Assembly (NCBI GenBank): GCA_003520025.1
Contig: DOVP01000124.1
Span: forward strand, 1-6,850
Reading direction: 5' to 3'
DNA: 6,850 nt
From: Phycisphaerales bacterium
Lineage (GTDB): Bacteria > Planctomycetota > Phycisphaerae > Phycisphaerales > SM1A02
Position numbers and translations under genes: made by a program. Below are positions 1 through 6,635 of this stretch, one piece after another. The notes under the pieces were generated by a model. The model saw nothing but the letters and a program-made list of their open reading frames with translations, had not been told where the DNA came from and did not search any database. How positions within the stretch are numbered: position 1 is the first letter of the stretch; each line of letters starts with the position of its first letter.

Positions 1-2175
1 CTTGAGATGCCCGACAGCCTGCTTCATCACCTCAGCAGATTGCAGCACGAAGGGCAACTGCATCTGGCCGGAGCCGAAGAGTTCACCCACAGTCTTCATC
101 CCGGCGAGCAGATGGTCATTGATGATTTCAAGTGGTGTGTAGGTTGCGAGCGCCGCCTCGAGATGCGACACCAGATCTCTTGTTTCACCATCAACGATGT
201 GCGACTGGAGGTGCTCCTCAAGCGATCGTTCAACCACTTCTGCTTCAGTAGCCAGATCCTCATCAGAAAACAGATCGATGAAACACTGCAAAGGATCGTA
301 CGACTCGTCGGTCACATCGGCGGGCAGACCTGTACCACCATGCGTAAGGGCCCGGCGATCGTGGATGACATCCAGCGCCGCCTGCTTCTTCCGCGGGTCA
401 ATGCGGTTCATCGGCTGGATCTTCGAAGCGTGCATGATGGCGCTGGTCAGTCCGGCGTCCATGAGTTCCCAGAGCAGCACGGAATTCAACACCTGCCGGG
501 CGGCAGGCTTCAGTCCAAATGAACAGTTCGAAAGGCCGCAGGTAATCTGCACCTCCGGCCACGCCTCGCTGATGCGACGCACACCCTTGATGAGTTCAAG
601 TGAACTACGGCGATCCTCGTCCATGCCCGTTGAAACCGGCAGAACGAGCGGATCGATGAAGATGTCTTCTATTGCAAGGCCGTGCACTTCAATCGCGCGG
701 GCAATACCTCTGCGAGCGATCTCGAACTTCCGGTCGGCAGTACGAGCCATCGCTTCTTCGGGGTCTTCGTCGATCGTGCCGATGACCAGAGCCGCCGAAT
801 AGGTTCGGGCAAGCGTGCACAAACGGTCGAACTTCTCCTCACCCTCTTCGAAGTTGGCCGAGTTGATGACGCACTTGCCGCCAGCGTGCTGCAATCCGGC
901 CTCGAGAATGGAACACTGCGTGGAATCGACCATGATCGGCGCATCGACCTGCCGAACCGTCTCTGATACAACGCGAGCCATGTCGGTAACACCGTCACGC
1001 CCCGCATAATCGACGTTGATATCCAAACAATTGGCGCCCTCTCGCACCTGCTGCCGCGCGAGCGAGATCATCTCATCGAAGTCTTCGCCTTCAAGCAACC
1101 GCTTGAACCTGCGGCTGCCAGATGCATTCATCCGCTCGCCGACGATGAAGAAGGAACGTTCCTGTCGATAGGGCATTGGCGTGTAGAGGCTGGCACACGC
1201 GGCGAGAGGCCGTTTGAACGAGCGGACGGGGCGTTCAGTCTCGCGAGCCACCTTGGCGAGCCGCTCGATGTGATCCGGCCCGGTGCCGCAGCAACCGCCA
1301 ATGATGTCCACTCCGAGACGGCCGACAAGGTCGGCCACGGCGTCGGCAAGTGGATCGGGGCCAAGCGGGAATTCCGTGCGCCCATCCACCAGCACCGGCA
1401 GGCCAGCATTGGGTACGCACGAGATCAACCGATCCCAGTGCTTGCCGAGATACTCGATGTGCGGCAGCATCTCACGCGGGCCAGTCGCGCAGTTCAAGCC
1501 GAGCCCGGCAATCGGATACCCCTTCAGGACCGTCGCGGCCGCGGCGATGTCGGTGCCCACGAGCATGGTCCCGGTGGACTCGATCGTGAGGCTCACGAAG
1601 ATCGGTGTCTCTCGCGGCGAACGACCAACTTCTTCCAGTGCCAGCAAACAACTGTTGATGGCGCACTTGACCTGCAGCAGATCTTGCGCGGTCTCAATGA
1701 GGAAGGCATCGACGCCGCCAGCGAGCAAGCCGCGGGCTTGATCGGCGTAGGAGGCAAGCATGGTGGGCCAGTCGATCTGACCGAGCGAGATAAGACGCGT
1801 ACCGGGCCCCATGGAACCGAACACGAATCGCGGATGTTCTGCCGATGCATGCGCGTCGCAGGCGGCTCTGGCAATCTCGGCCGCCTCCCGGTTCAAATCA
1901 ATCGTCCACCGGGCTATCTCCGGATCGAACTCCGAGAGTACCAGCGGATTGGCGCCGAAAGTGTCCGTCTCGACCGCATCACAGCCGACCGCGAGGTACG
2001 ACTCGTGGATGGACTGGATGAGATCAGGCCGAGAGCGGACCAGCAGATCCACGCAATTCTCATGCCCGAGGTAGTCCTGCTCGGTATCCAGATCGATGCC
2101 TTGGAGCGTCGAACCCATGGCGCCGTCGAGAACCAGTGGCCGCTTCACGGCGATATCAAGAATGGATGCACCCAT
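1..2175 (-). CDS. metH: Cobalamin-dependent methionine synthase, N-terminal 725 residues (partial)
   Basis: MetH moves a methyl group from 5-methyltetrahydrofolate through cob(I)alamin to homocysteine, giving methionine, in the cytoplasm. My translation of the minus strand is open from the ATG at 2175 to base 1 with no stop. Residues about 8-320 form the homocysteine-binding barrel, opening with LVLDGAMGSTLQ at 14-25. The three zinc-ligand cysteines are intact: C229 in GLNCATGP and C295/C296 in GGCCGTGP. Residues about 341-600 form the pterin-binding barrel (VGERMNASGS at 345-354, LDINVDY, IMVDST, GLSNCSFGL). Residues about 630-725 are the helical cobalamin cap (ELFGSGQMQLPFVLQSAEVM at 698-717). 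The B12 Rossmann module with its DxHxxG motif and the SAM-binding reactivation module must lie beyond the left edge. The ATG is chosen by alignment with the family; no Shine-Dalgarno is visible, and the frame stays open upstream, so a GTG or TTG start further out is possible. No frameshift is seen. Gene identity is near certain. Confidence 0.96.
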   Translation of the reverse strand, partial: MGASILDIAVKRPLVLDGAMGSTLQGIDLDTEQDYLGHENCVDLLVRSRPDLIQSIHESYLAVGCDAVETDTFGANPLVLSEFDPEIARWTIDLNREAAEIARAACDAHASAEHPRFVFGSMGPGTRLISLGQIDWPTMLASYADQARGLLAGGVDAFLIETAQDLLQVKCAINSCLLALEEVGRSPRETPIFVSLTIESTGTMLVGTDIAAAATVLKGYPIAGLGLNCATGPREMLPHIEYLGKHWDRLISCVPNAGLPVLVDGRTEFPLGPDPLADAVADLVGRLGVDIIGGCCGTGPDHIERLAKVARETERPVRSFKRPLAACASLYTPMPYRQERSFFIVGERMNASGSRRFKRLLEGEDFDEMISLARQQVREGANCLDINVDYAGRDGVTDMARVVSETVRQVDAPIMVDSTQCSILEAGLQHAGGKCVINSANFEEGEEKFDRLCTLARTYSAALVIGTIDEDPEEAMARTADRKFEIARRGIARAIEVHGLAIEDIFIDPLVLPVSTGMDEDRRSSLELIKGVRRISEAWPEVQITCGLSNCSFGLKPAARQVLNSVLLWELMDAGLTSAIMHASKIQPMNRIDPRKKQAALDVIHDRRALTHGGTGLPADVTDESYDPLQCFIDLFSDEDLATEAEVVERSLEEHLQSHIVDGETRDLVSHLEAALATYTPLEIINDHLLAGMKTVGELFGSGQMQLPFVLQSAEVMKQAVGHLK

Positions 2176-2286
2176 ACGATGGCCAGCATAGCGCCAACAG
2201 ACGCCGCATTCAACCGCATATCCGGATGAGCGGATCAAGCATGCCCCATGCCCCAGCACCCCTATGATGCCCCTCCTTGCTCCTCC
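2176..2286. promoter_or_regulatory. Divergent intergenic region between metH and the exporter operon
   Basis: About 111 bases separate the metH start from the preferred start of the exported-protein gene, so promoters for both directions should lie here. I see no convincing -35/-10 pair on either strand and no Shine-Dalgarno site for either gene. Visible elements are a short inverted repeat ATCCG-GATGAG-CGGAT at 2220-2235, three copies of ATGCCCC (2241, 2248 and 2267) and four evenly built C-tracts at 2244-2273, described separately. The space is too short for a full cobalamin riboswitch, and I see none of its conserved boxes. Confidence 0.5.
2244..2273 (-). other. Putative G-quadruplex motif upstream of metH
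   Basis: Read on the minus strand, four runs of exactly four G lie at 2273-2270, 2262-2259, 2254-2251 and 2247-2244. The loops are CATCATA (7), TGCT (4) and CAT (3). This satisfies the usual G3+N1-7 rule with an extra G in every tract. It lies 69-98 bases upstream of the metH start on the metH-sense strand, so it would be in the metH promoter or mRNA leader. For the plus-strand gene it is the C-rich strand. Whether it folds is not known from sequence alone. Confidence 0.6.
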
Positions 2287-3078
2287 ATGACTCGCTTCCG
2301 CTCCATCCCATTGCTGCTCACCGCCTGCTTGCTGCTCGCTGCGGCTCCGGGTACTGAGCAGCCCGATCCTTTGCCCCGCGGCCCCGTGCTTCTGCAACGC
2401 TTTATTCGAGCCGTCGGAGGCGAGGCCGCCATTCGCAGCGTGCAGTCCATGTCCGCTCAAGGCCAAATCCATCTTCCTGGAGCGAGCGAAACCGGCCGAT
2501 TCGAATGGGCCGTCGCCGACGGCGGGCGGTGTGTCTTCGACATGGCTTTCCCCAACCTCGGGCGAAGCCGCTTTGGAAGCGATGGCACGGTTGGCTGGGA
2601 ATCGCTGCAGTTGGGCGAGGACACGACCGTTCAACTGCTCGACGCTTCCGTCGTTGAACAGCGACGTCGCAGGGCGAACTGGTTTGAACTGGCGCTCACG
2701 CTTCCGGCACGAGCCAAGAAATTCGAGACGATTGGCCAATCCACGTTCGACGGCACGAAGACCTACGAAGTGCGGATGGTCGATGAGACGTCGCAGATCC
2801 ATCACCTGTTCTTCGCTGCCGGTACGGACCTGCTGCTCGGCGTACGCCTCATCGAGCGCGGTCCGCTCGGACCAGCCGATGTGACGATTCGCTTCGGCGA
2901 CTGGAAACCTGTCGGACCGCTCAAACTGTTCCGCACGGTGTCCATCGACCATGCAGATGTTCACATGAAGTTGGCATTCGAGCAGATATCACTGGAGCCT
3001 GTCCCCCCTGAGACATTCGCTCCGCCTGAGTCGCTGCCCCCCCTCCCCGAACCGCCAGGCGAATCTCCAGATGCCTGA
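2287..3078 (+). CDS. Exported LolA/LppX-like protein of unknown function
   Basis: A 263-residue protein with an N-terminal export signal: R3 and R5 followed by a hydrophobic stretch at about 7-20. LTAC at 11-14 fits a lipobox, which would make C14 a lipidated cysteine, but hydrophobic residues continue after it. Ordinary signal peptidase cleavage near AAAPG (18-22) is therefore equally possible. The mature part alternates short hydrophobic and polar strands (GRFEW, DGTVGWE, TYEVRMVDE, VTIRFGDWKPVG, LKLFRTV, LAFEQISLEPV). This resembles the LolA-like outer-membrane lipoprotein-sorting class of half-barrel proteins, often found as unnamed secreted proteins in planctomycetes and acidobacteria. 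The start FIRAVGGEAAIRSVQSM is typical of that group. A proline-rich tail covers about 238-263. I prefer the ATG at 2287 over the in-frame ATG at 2248, because the latter would put 13 unrelated residues ahead of the signal peptide. Neither start has a Shine-Dalgarno. The gene's 3' end overlaps the ATPase gene by 8 nt. The family assignment is by pattern only. Confidence 0.75.
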   Translation: MTRFRSIPLLLTACLLLAAAPGTEQPDPLPRGPVLLQRFIRAVGGEAAIRSVQSMSAQGQIHLPGASETGRFEWAVADGGRCVFDMAFPNLGRSRFGSDGTVGWESLQLGEDTTVQLLDASVVEQRRRRANWFELALTLPARAKKFETIGQSTFDGTKTYEVRMVDETSQIHHLFFAAGTDLLLGVRLIERGPLGPADVTIRFGDWKPVGPLKLFRTVSIDHADVHMKLAFEQISLEPVPPETFAPPESLPPLPEPPGESPDA

Positions 3079-3988
3079 TCCTGCAGCGACCATTTCCATC
3101 CAAGGCGTCACGAAACGCTTCGGCGAAATCACCGCGGTGCGGGACCTCGATCTCACCGTTCCGCAGGGATCTCTGATCGGATTCCTCGGCCCCAATGGCG
3201 CCGGCAAAAGCACGACCATCCGCATGATCATGTCGATCATCTATGCCGACGAAGGTCGCATCGAAGTCCTCGATCGGTCGGCCCTCGATGCAAAGGACCG
3301 CATCGGCTACCTGCCCGAAGAACGAGGTCTCTATCGGCGTATGCGGGTGCGGGCATTCCTTCGTTACATCGGCAGGCTCAAAGGCATGAGCCGCGCCGCG
3401 GCCGACGCTTCGGCGGCCAGTTGGCTTGAACGACTGGAACTGCCCGAAGCACTCCCCCGTCGATGCGAGGAACTCTCGAAGGGGCAGCAGCAGAAGGTCC
3501 AGTTCGTCGCCGCCGTGCTGCACGAACCGGACCTCATCGTGCTCGATGAGCCCTTTTCGGGACTCGATCCGGTGAATGCCGCCCTGCTCTCGCGGGTGAT
3601 CCGCGAATTGCACGACGAGGGACGCACCATCGTCTTCTCAACGCACATACTCCATCAGGCCGAACAGTTGTGTGACCGCATCTTCCTGATCGATCGCGGC
3701 GTCAAACTGCTCGATGACGACATCGACGACATTCGCGCACGATTCCGGGAACGAATCATCAATGTCGAACTGGCCGCAGACGCGACGCTCCCCCCTATCC
3801 CCGGCACGCGCGTCGGTGAGCCGAAGGAAAACGGCGATCCACTAGAACTGCACGTGGATGATGATGTCGATGAGCAATCTGTCATGCGAAGCGTCATCGA
3901 GGCCGCCCCCGTTCGTTCCGTCTCGCTCCGTGAACCCTCCCTCGACGACATTTTCACCCGCCTGGTCACGGGAGGGCACGCCCCATGA
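3071..3988 (+). CDS. ABC transporter ATP-binding protein, YhaQ/NatA type
   Basis: A 305-residue cytoplasmic ATPase that should power the permease encoded next to it. Visible motifs are Walker A GPNGAGKST at 40-48, signature LSKGQQQKVQ at 136-145, Walker B LIVLDEP with D-loop SGLDP at 155-167, and the switch histidine in STH at 190-192. The Q-loop position reads IGYLPEERGLY (78-88), with glutamate where most ABC proteins have glutamine. That reading and the LSKG-type signature are typical of the YhaQ-like branch, so they are not defects. Residues about 225-305 form a DUF4162-type C-terminal domain ending PSLDDIFTRLV, common in ABC-2 exporter ATPases. The start lies 8 nt inside the upstream gene and the stop overlaps the permease start as ATGA, so all three genes are probably one transcript with coupled translation. 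The substrate is unknown; NatA relatives have been linked to Na+ export. Confidence 0.93.
   Translation: MPDPAATISIQGVTKRFGEITAVRDLDLTVPQGSLIGFLGPNGAGKSTTIRMIMSIIYADEGRIEVLDRSALDAKDRIGYLPEERGLYRRMRVRAFLRYIGRLKGMSRAAADASAASWLERLELPEALPRRCEELSKGQQQKVQFVAAVLHEPDLIVLDEPFSGLDPVNAALLSRVIRELHDEGRTIVFSTHILHQAEQLCDRIFLIDRGVKLLDDDIDDIRARFRERIINVELAADATLPPIPGTRVGEPKENGDPLELHVDDDVDEQSVMRSVIEAAPVRSVSLREPSLDDIFTRLVTGGHAP
3971..3976 (+). promoter_or_regulatory. Ribosome binding site for the ABC permease
   Basis: GGAGGG lies 8 bases ahead of the permease ATG at 3985, inside the last codons of the ATPase gene. It is one of only two clear Shine-Dalgarno sites in the window. It supports the 3985 start and independent initiation in addition to ATGA coupling. 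Confidence 0.75.
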
Positions 3989-5328
3989 GCCGCCTGCTGA
4001 CCGTGGCCGGGCGAGAGTTCCGGCACACCGTGCTGACCAAGGCCTTCTTCATCGGTTCGGTGGTCGTTCCCGTCGTGATCGTCCTCGTGTCGATTGGGGC
4101 GGAAATGTTTCTCAAGCCCAACATTCCACCGATGAAGGGGCCGCTTGCTGTCATCGATGGCGGACCATCCCTCATGGTGGCATTGGAGGAGAATCTGTCT
4201 CCGCCATCACCGAAGACCACACCAGCCAGCTCTTCGCAGCGACCTGAGGAAGCCCTCGAAGCCGCCGTGGTGGAAGCAAGCAAACAGGCCGAAGCCGAAA
4301 AGCGACCGGACACATCGCAGCTCACGCTGGAGACACGTCCCGCGAGCGAACTCGATGCCATCAAGGAAGGCATCCGCGATGGATCGTGGGTCGGTGCCAT
4401 CGAAGTCGCCGGCGGAAGTCTCGACCCCGAAGCGCCGCAAGGCGGGTCAGCCATCATCTGGCTGGCACCGGAGGCAGCAACCAGCCATGTCGATCTGCTC
4501 ACCAAGAGCACACGCCAGGCCGTTGTGGACGCTCGCCTGCGGGGCATGGGAATGTCGCCCGAGATGATCCGCGCAGCGGTCGATCGCCCCTCGATCGAGA
4601 CAATCCGCATCGGCAGCGAAGGCGGCGAACAGAGTGAGTCGAAACTCACGCGATACCTGGTTCCCATCGCCTTCATGGGCCTCATGTGGATTGTGGTGGT
4701 AACCGGCGGCAACTACCTGCTGATGTCCACGATCGAAGAGAAGTCCACGCGGGTCATCGAGGTGCTGCTGAGCGCCACAAGTCCCACCGGCCTGCTCGCG
4801 GGCAAGATTCTCGGCTTTGCCGGCGTCTCGGTAGTGATGCTTGCGATGTACCTCATCGTCGCAGTGGTGATGATGGTGCTCTTTGCGGCGCTCGACATCG
4901 TGTCAATCGGCGACGTAGTCCTTGGCGGCTCGTTCTTCATAATCGCCTACCTCATGATGGCTGCAATCATGGCTGGCATCGGCAGCGCGGTGAGTGACAT
5001 CACGGAAGCCCAGTCGCTGATGGGACCGGCAATGCTCGTTCTCATGCTGCCGCTGCTGCTCATTCCGGTAGTCACAGAAGACCCGAATGGAACCGTCGCG
5101 GTCGTGGCGAGTTTCATCCCCCCACTCTCGCCCTATGTCATGGTGCTGCGAATTGCCGCGGCACCAGAGCCACTGCCACTTCTAGAAGTGCTGCTTGCCT
5201 TGGCGTGGGCAATTGTGTGTGCAGGTGGCATGATCTGGGCTGCCGGTCGCATCTTCCGCGTCGGTGTGCTGATGCAGGGCAAGCCACCCTCGCCACTGGA
5301 ATTGCTGCGGTGGGTGCGGTACCGGTAG
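3985..5328 (+). CDS. ABC-2 type permease, NatB/YhaP type
   Basis: A 447-residue inner-membrane protein forming the channel part of the exporter with the preceding ATPase. The order is a short cytoplasmic N-terminus (LLTVAGREFRHTVLTKAFF), TM1 at about 21-43, a large extracytoplasmic domain at about 45-222, then five more membrane spans at roughly 225-247, 273-302, 312-335, 345-365 and 398-423. A hydrophobic segment at 370-391 may be re-entrant. Between TM2 and TM3 is the family hallmark EEKSTRVIEVLLSATSP (251-267) followed by LLAGKILG, the cytoplasmic stretch that contacts the ATPase in ABC-2 exporters. The external domain includes a charged, Ala/Glu/Pro-rich stretch at about 71-118 that looks flexible or coiled. 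Length and topology fit NatB/YhaP proteins (COG1668-like). Start supported by GGAGGG 8 nt upstream and by the ATGA overlap. Substrate unknown; the exported partner encoded first in the operon suggests an envelope role, which is inference. Confidence 0.92.
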   Translation: MSRLLTVAGREFRHTVLTKAFFIGSVVVPVVIVLVSIGAEMFLKPNIPPMKGPLAVIDGGPSLMVALEENLSPPSPKTTPASSSQRPEEALEAAVVEASKQAEAEKRPDTSQLTLETRPASELDAIKEGIRDGSWVGAIEVAGGSLDPEAPQGGSAIIWLAPEAATSHVDLLTKSTRQAVVDARLRGMGMSPEMIRAAVDRPSIETIRIGSEGGEQSESKLTRYLVPIAFMGLMWIVVVTGGNYLLMSTIEEKSTRVIEVLLSATSPTGLLAGKILGFAGVSVVMLAMYLIVAVVMMVLFAALDIVSIGDVVLGGSFFIIAYLMMAAIMAGIGSAVSDITEAQSLMGPAMLVLMLPLLLIPVVTEDPNGTVAVVASFIPPLSPYVMVLRIAAAPEPLPLLEVLLALAWAIVCAGGMIWAAGRIFRVGVLMQGKPPSPLELLRWVRYR

Positions 5329-5350
5329 CGAGGACACGCATGGACTACCG
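5323..5350. terminator. Inverted repeat spanning the convergent gene ends (weak terminator candidate)
   Basis: CGGTAG at 5323-5328 and CTACCG at 5345-5350 form a perfect 6-bp inverted repeat with a 16-base loop. The left arm contains the permease stop codon and the right arm contains the stop codon of the minus-strand MFS gene. It is the only symmetrical element at this convergent junction. No T-tract follows on either strand, so it does not look like a standard intrinsic terminator; Rho-dependent termination is equally possible. Confidence 0.3.
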
Positions 5351-6526
5351 ACGACCCGCTCCGGCCACGGCGGGCACATTCACCAGCAAGTACACCGTCG
5401 CGAACATCAGCAGGACCGCTTGGTACTGCCCGACGCCCGGTCCTCCGGTCAGCATCACGCCCGCCCCCACGATGCCGACGAAGTAGCCCAGTGATCCCAT
5501 CGCATGCACGCCACCCATGTCCACGGGACCGCCACCGGCGCGGCCCGCCATGATCAGCGTCGTGGGATACAGGCCGGCCCCGGCGACTCCAAGCACCACC
5601 AAGACCAGCAGCACGGCGGTCGTGTTCATCCACGGCGCTGCGGCCAGGGCGGCAAACGCACCTGCGTATCCCACAACCGACACGACACGAACGGGAATCG
5701 CCCCGATGCGATCGGCCAGCAGGCCGGCAGGCCAGGCGCCAAGTGCCAGGATGGCCAGCGACACACCGACGGCCCCGCCAACGAATGCGCTCGAACGGTT
5801 CAACTCGTCCACGAGATACAGCGTCGCCGTCACCGACACCACCGCGCCGAGTGCCCGATCGCCGAACGCGAATGTGAGCGCCGGCCACAACGGCGAACGC
5901 CGCCCGGATCTCGCCATGGCTTCAGCAACCCGCATCTGCCGAGCGGCGATGCGGCCAAGCGGGGCGGACCACCCCGCGGCGGCCACGGCCAGCAGCAGGC
6001 ACATGGCAGCACCGATCAGGAATACACCGCTTCCGATCGAAGGTGCCGTGGTGCCGCCGACCACCGCCCCCATGGCCAGACCGAGCATGAGCGCGAGCCC
6101 CGCCGGGCCGAAACGTCGCCCCGCCCGGTGCTGACTTCCCGCCTCAAGCAATCCCAGCAGGACGGCGAGGGAGAGCAGGTCCGCCACACCCTCGAACACC
6201 CGAATTCCCAGCGCGGTTCCGAACCCGACCGGGCTCCACAGAGCCACCAGCGCCACACCATTGATCAGGGCCGCCCCCGCCACCAATTGTCCCGGCCCGA
6301 ACCTTGCTTGAAGTCGGCGCAGCATCGGAACCGCAAGGAAGGCCCCCACCAGTGAGGCCGCCACAAACCAGTGCGCCGCCGATGGCGAGACTCCCCACCG
6401 ATCCATCACCCCTGCCTTGAGCGCCAGCGGGACCATCGCGTCGGGCAATGCGGCCAGCGCAACGAGTAGGCAGACCATGAGCACTGACCCACGGCCTCCC
6501 TGCAACTCGGCGGACGATTCGCTCAT
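5345..6526 (-). CDS. Major facilitator superfamily (MFS) transporter, substrate unknown
   Basis: A 393-residue, very hydrophobic Ala/Gly/Val-rich inner-membrane protein with about 12 predicted spans in two halves, the usual MFS size. Visible family marks are RVFEGVAD at 109-116 in TM4, resembling the MFS motif B, and GLLADRIGAIPVR at 268-280, a good motif A in the loop between the second and third spans of the C-terminal half. The equivalent N-terminal loop, LRRLQARFG at 69-77, is a degenerate motif A. A basic central loop lies at about 191-211. GLALMLGLAMGAVVGG (143-158) sits where the motif C of TM5 is expected in antiporters. An aspartate-arginine pair (D223/R224) lies in or near TM7. The ATG at 6526 is preferred over the in-frame GTG at 6532 because GGAAGG sits at the right distance from the ATG and would overlap the GTG. 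The gene stands alone, converging on the ABC operon and divergent from the CoA-transferase gene, so context does not reveal a substrate. Drug or metabolite efflux or sugar uptake are all possible. Confidence 0.9.
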   Translation of the reverse strand: MSESSAELQGGRGSVLMVCLLVALAALPDAMVPLALKAGVMDRWGVSPSAAHWFVAASLVGAFLAVPMLRRLQARFGPGQLVAGAALINGVALVALWSPVGFGTALGIRVFEGVADLLSLAVLLGLLEAGSQHRAGRRFGPAGLALMLGLAMGAVVGGTTAPSIGSGVFLIGAAMCLLLAVAAAGWSAPLGRIAARQMRVAEAMARSGRRSPLWPALTFAFGDRALGAVVSVTATLYLVDELNRSSAFVGGAVGVSLAILALGAWPAGLLADRIGAIPVRVVSVVGYAGAFAALAAAPWMNTTAVLLVLVVLGVAGAGLYPTTLIMAGRAGGGPVDMGGVHAMGSLGYFVGIVGAGVMLTGGPGVGQYQAVLLMFATVYLLVNVPAVAGAGRR

Positions 6527-6635
6527 TCCCACCTTCCGATTCGCACGCTATCCTGCAAGCCGCTCGTAAGCACCGGCATGGTGTTGAATCCTCGGGTCGC
6601 TGGGCCCCATTGAGACACGAAAACGTGATCGTACC
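6527..6635. promoter_or_regulatory. Divergent intergenic region between the MFS and CoA-transferase genes
   Basis: About 109 bases between two divergent starts, which should hold both promoters. No convincing -35/-10 pair is visible. Near the right end is the short palindrome CACG-AAAA-CGTG at 6616-6627, only 8 bases ahead of the CoA-transferase ATG. GACACG occurs twice, at 6614-6619 and 6638-6643, flanking CGTG. No Shine-Dalgarno is seen for the plus-strand gene. Confidence 0.45.
6532..6537 (-). promoter_or_regulatory. Ribosome binding site for the MFS gene
   Basis: On the minus strand GGAAGG is followed by a 5-base spacer (TGGGA) and the ATG at 6526. Its last base is also the first base of the in-frame GTG at 6532, so it argues against a start at that GTG. 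Confidence 0.75.

Noticed and set aside
7..802. Overlapping plus-strand frames of 171 and 201 codons
   Set aside because: Both lie antisense to the pterin-binding and cap modules of metH, overlap each other, and encode no recognisable protein.
1270..2229. A 319-codon open frame on the plus strand opposite metH
   Set aside because: It lies fully antisense to a well-supported metH and is composed of the low-complexity, Arg/Gly/His-rich sequence expected from the opposite strand of a GC-rich gene. No recognisable domain.
2176..2286. Cobalamin or SAM riboswitch upstream of metH
   Set aside because: The space is too short for a full cobalamin riboswitch and I find none of the conserved boxes; no SAM-type stem arrangement is visible either.
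2248..2286. Upstream ATG as the start of the exported protein
   Set aside because: It adds 13 polar residues ahead of a normal signal peptide, overlaps the G-quadruplex motif and has no ribosome binding site; the ATG at 2287 is more likely, though not proven.
3006..3049. Long C-runs near the end of the exported-protein gene as a second quadruplex motif
   Set aside because: The runs encode the proline-rich tail, and four tracts with loops of 7 or fewer cannot be assembled.
5959..5977. GCGGGG/CCCCGC hairpin with a 7-base loop
   Set aside because: It lies in the middle of the MFS coding region, has no T-tract, and is readily explained by GC-rich Gly/Ala/Pro codons.
5504..6355. A 283-codon open frame on the plus strand opposite the MFS gene
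   Set aside because: Very rich in His, Gln, Arg and Pro with no domain or signal; it is the reverse-strand shadow of the hydrophobic MFS gene.
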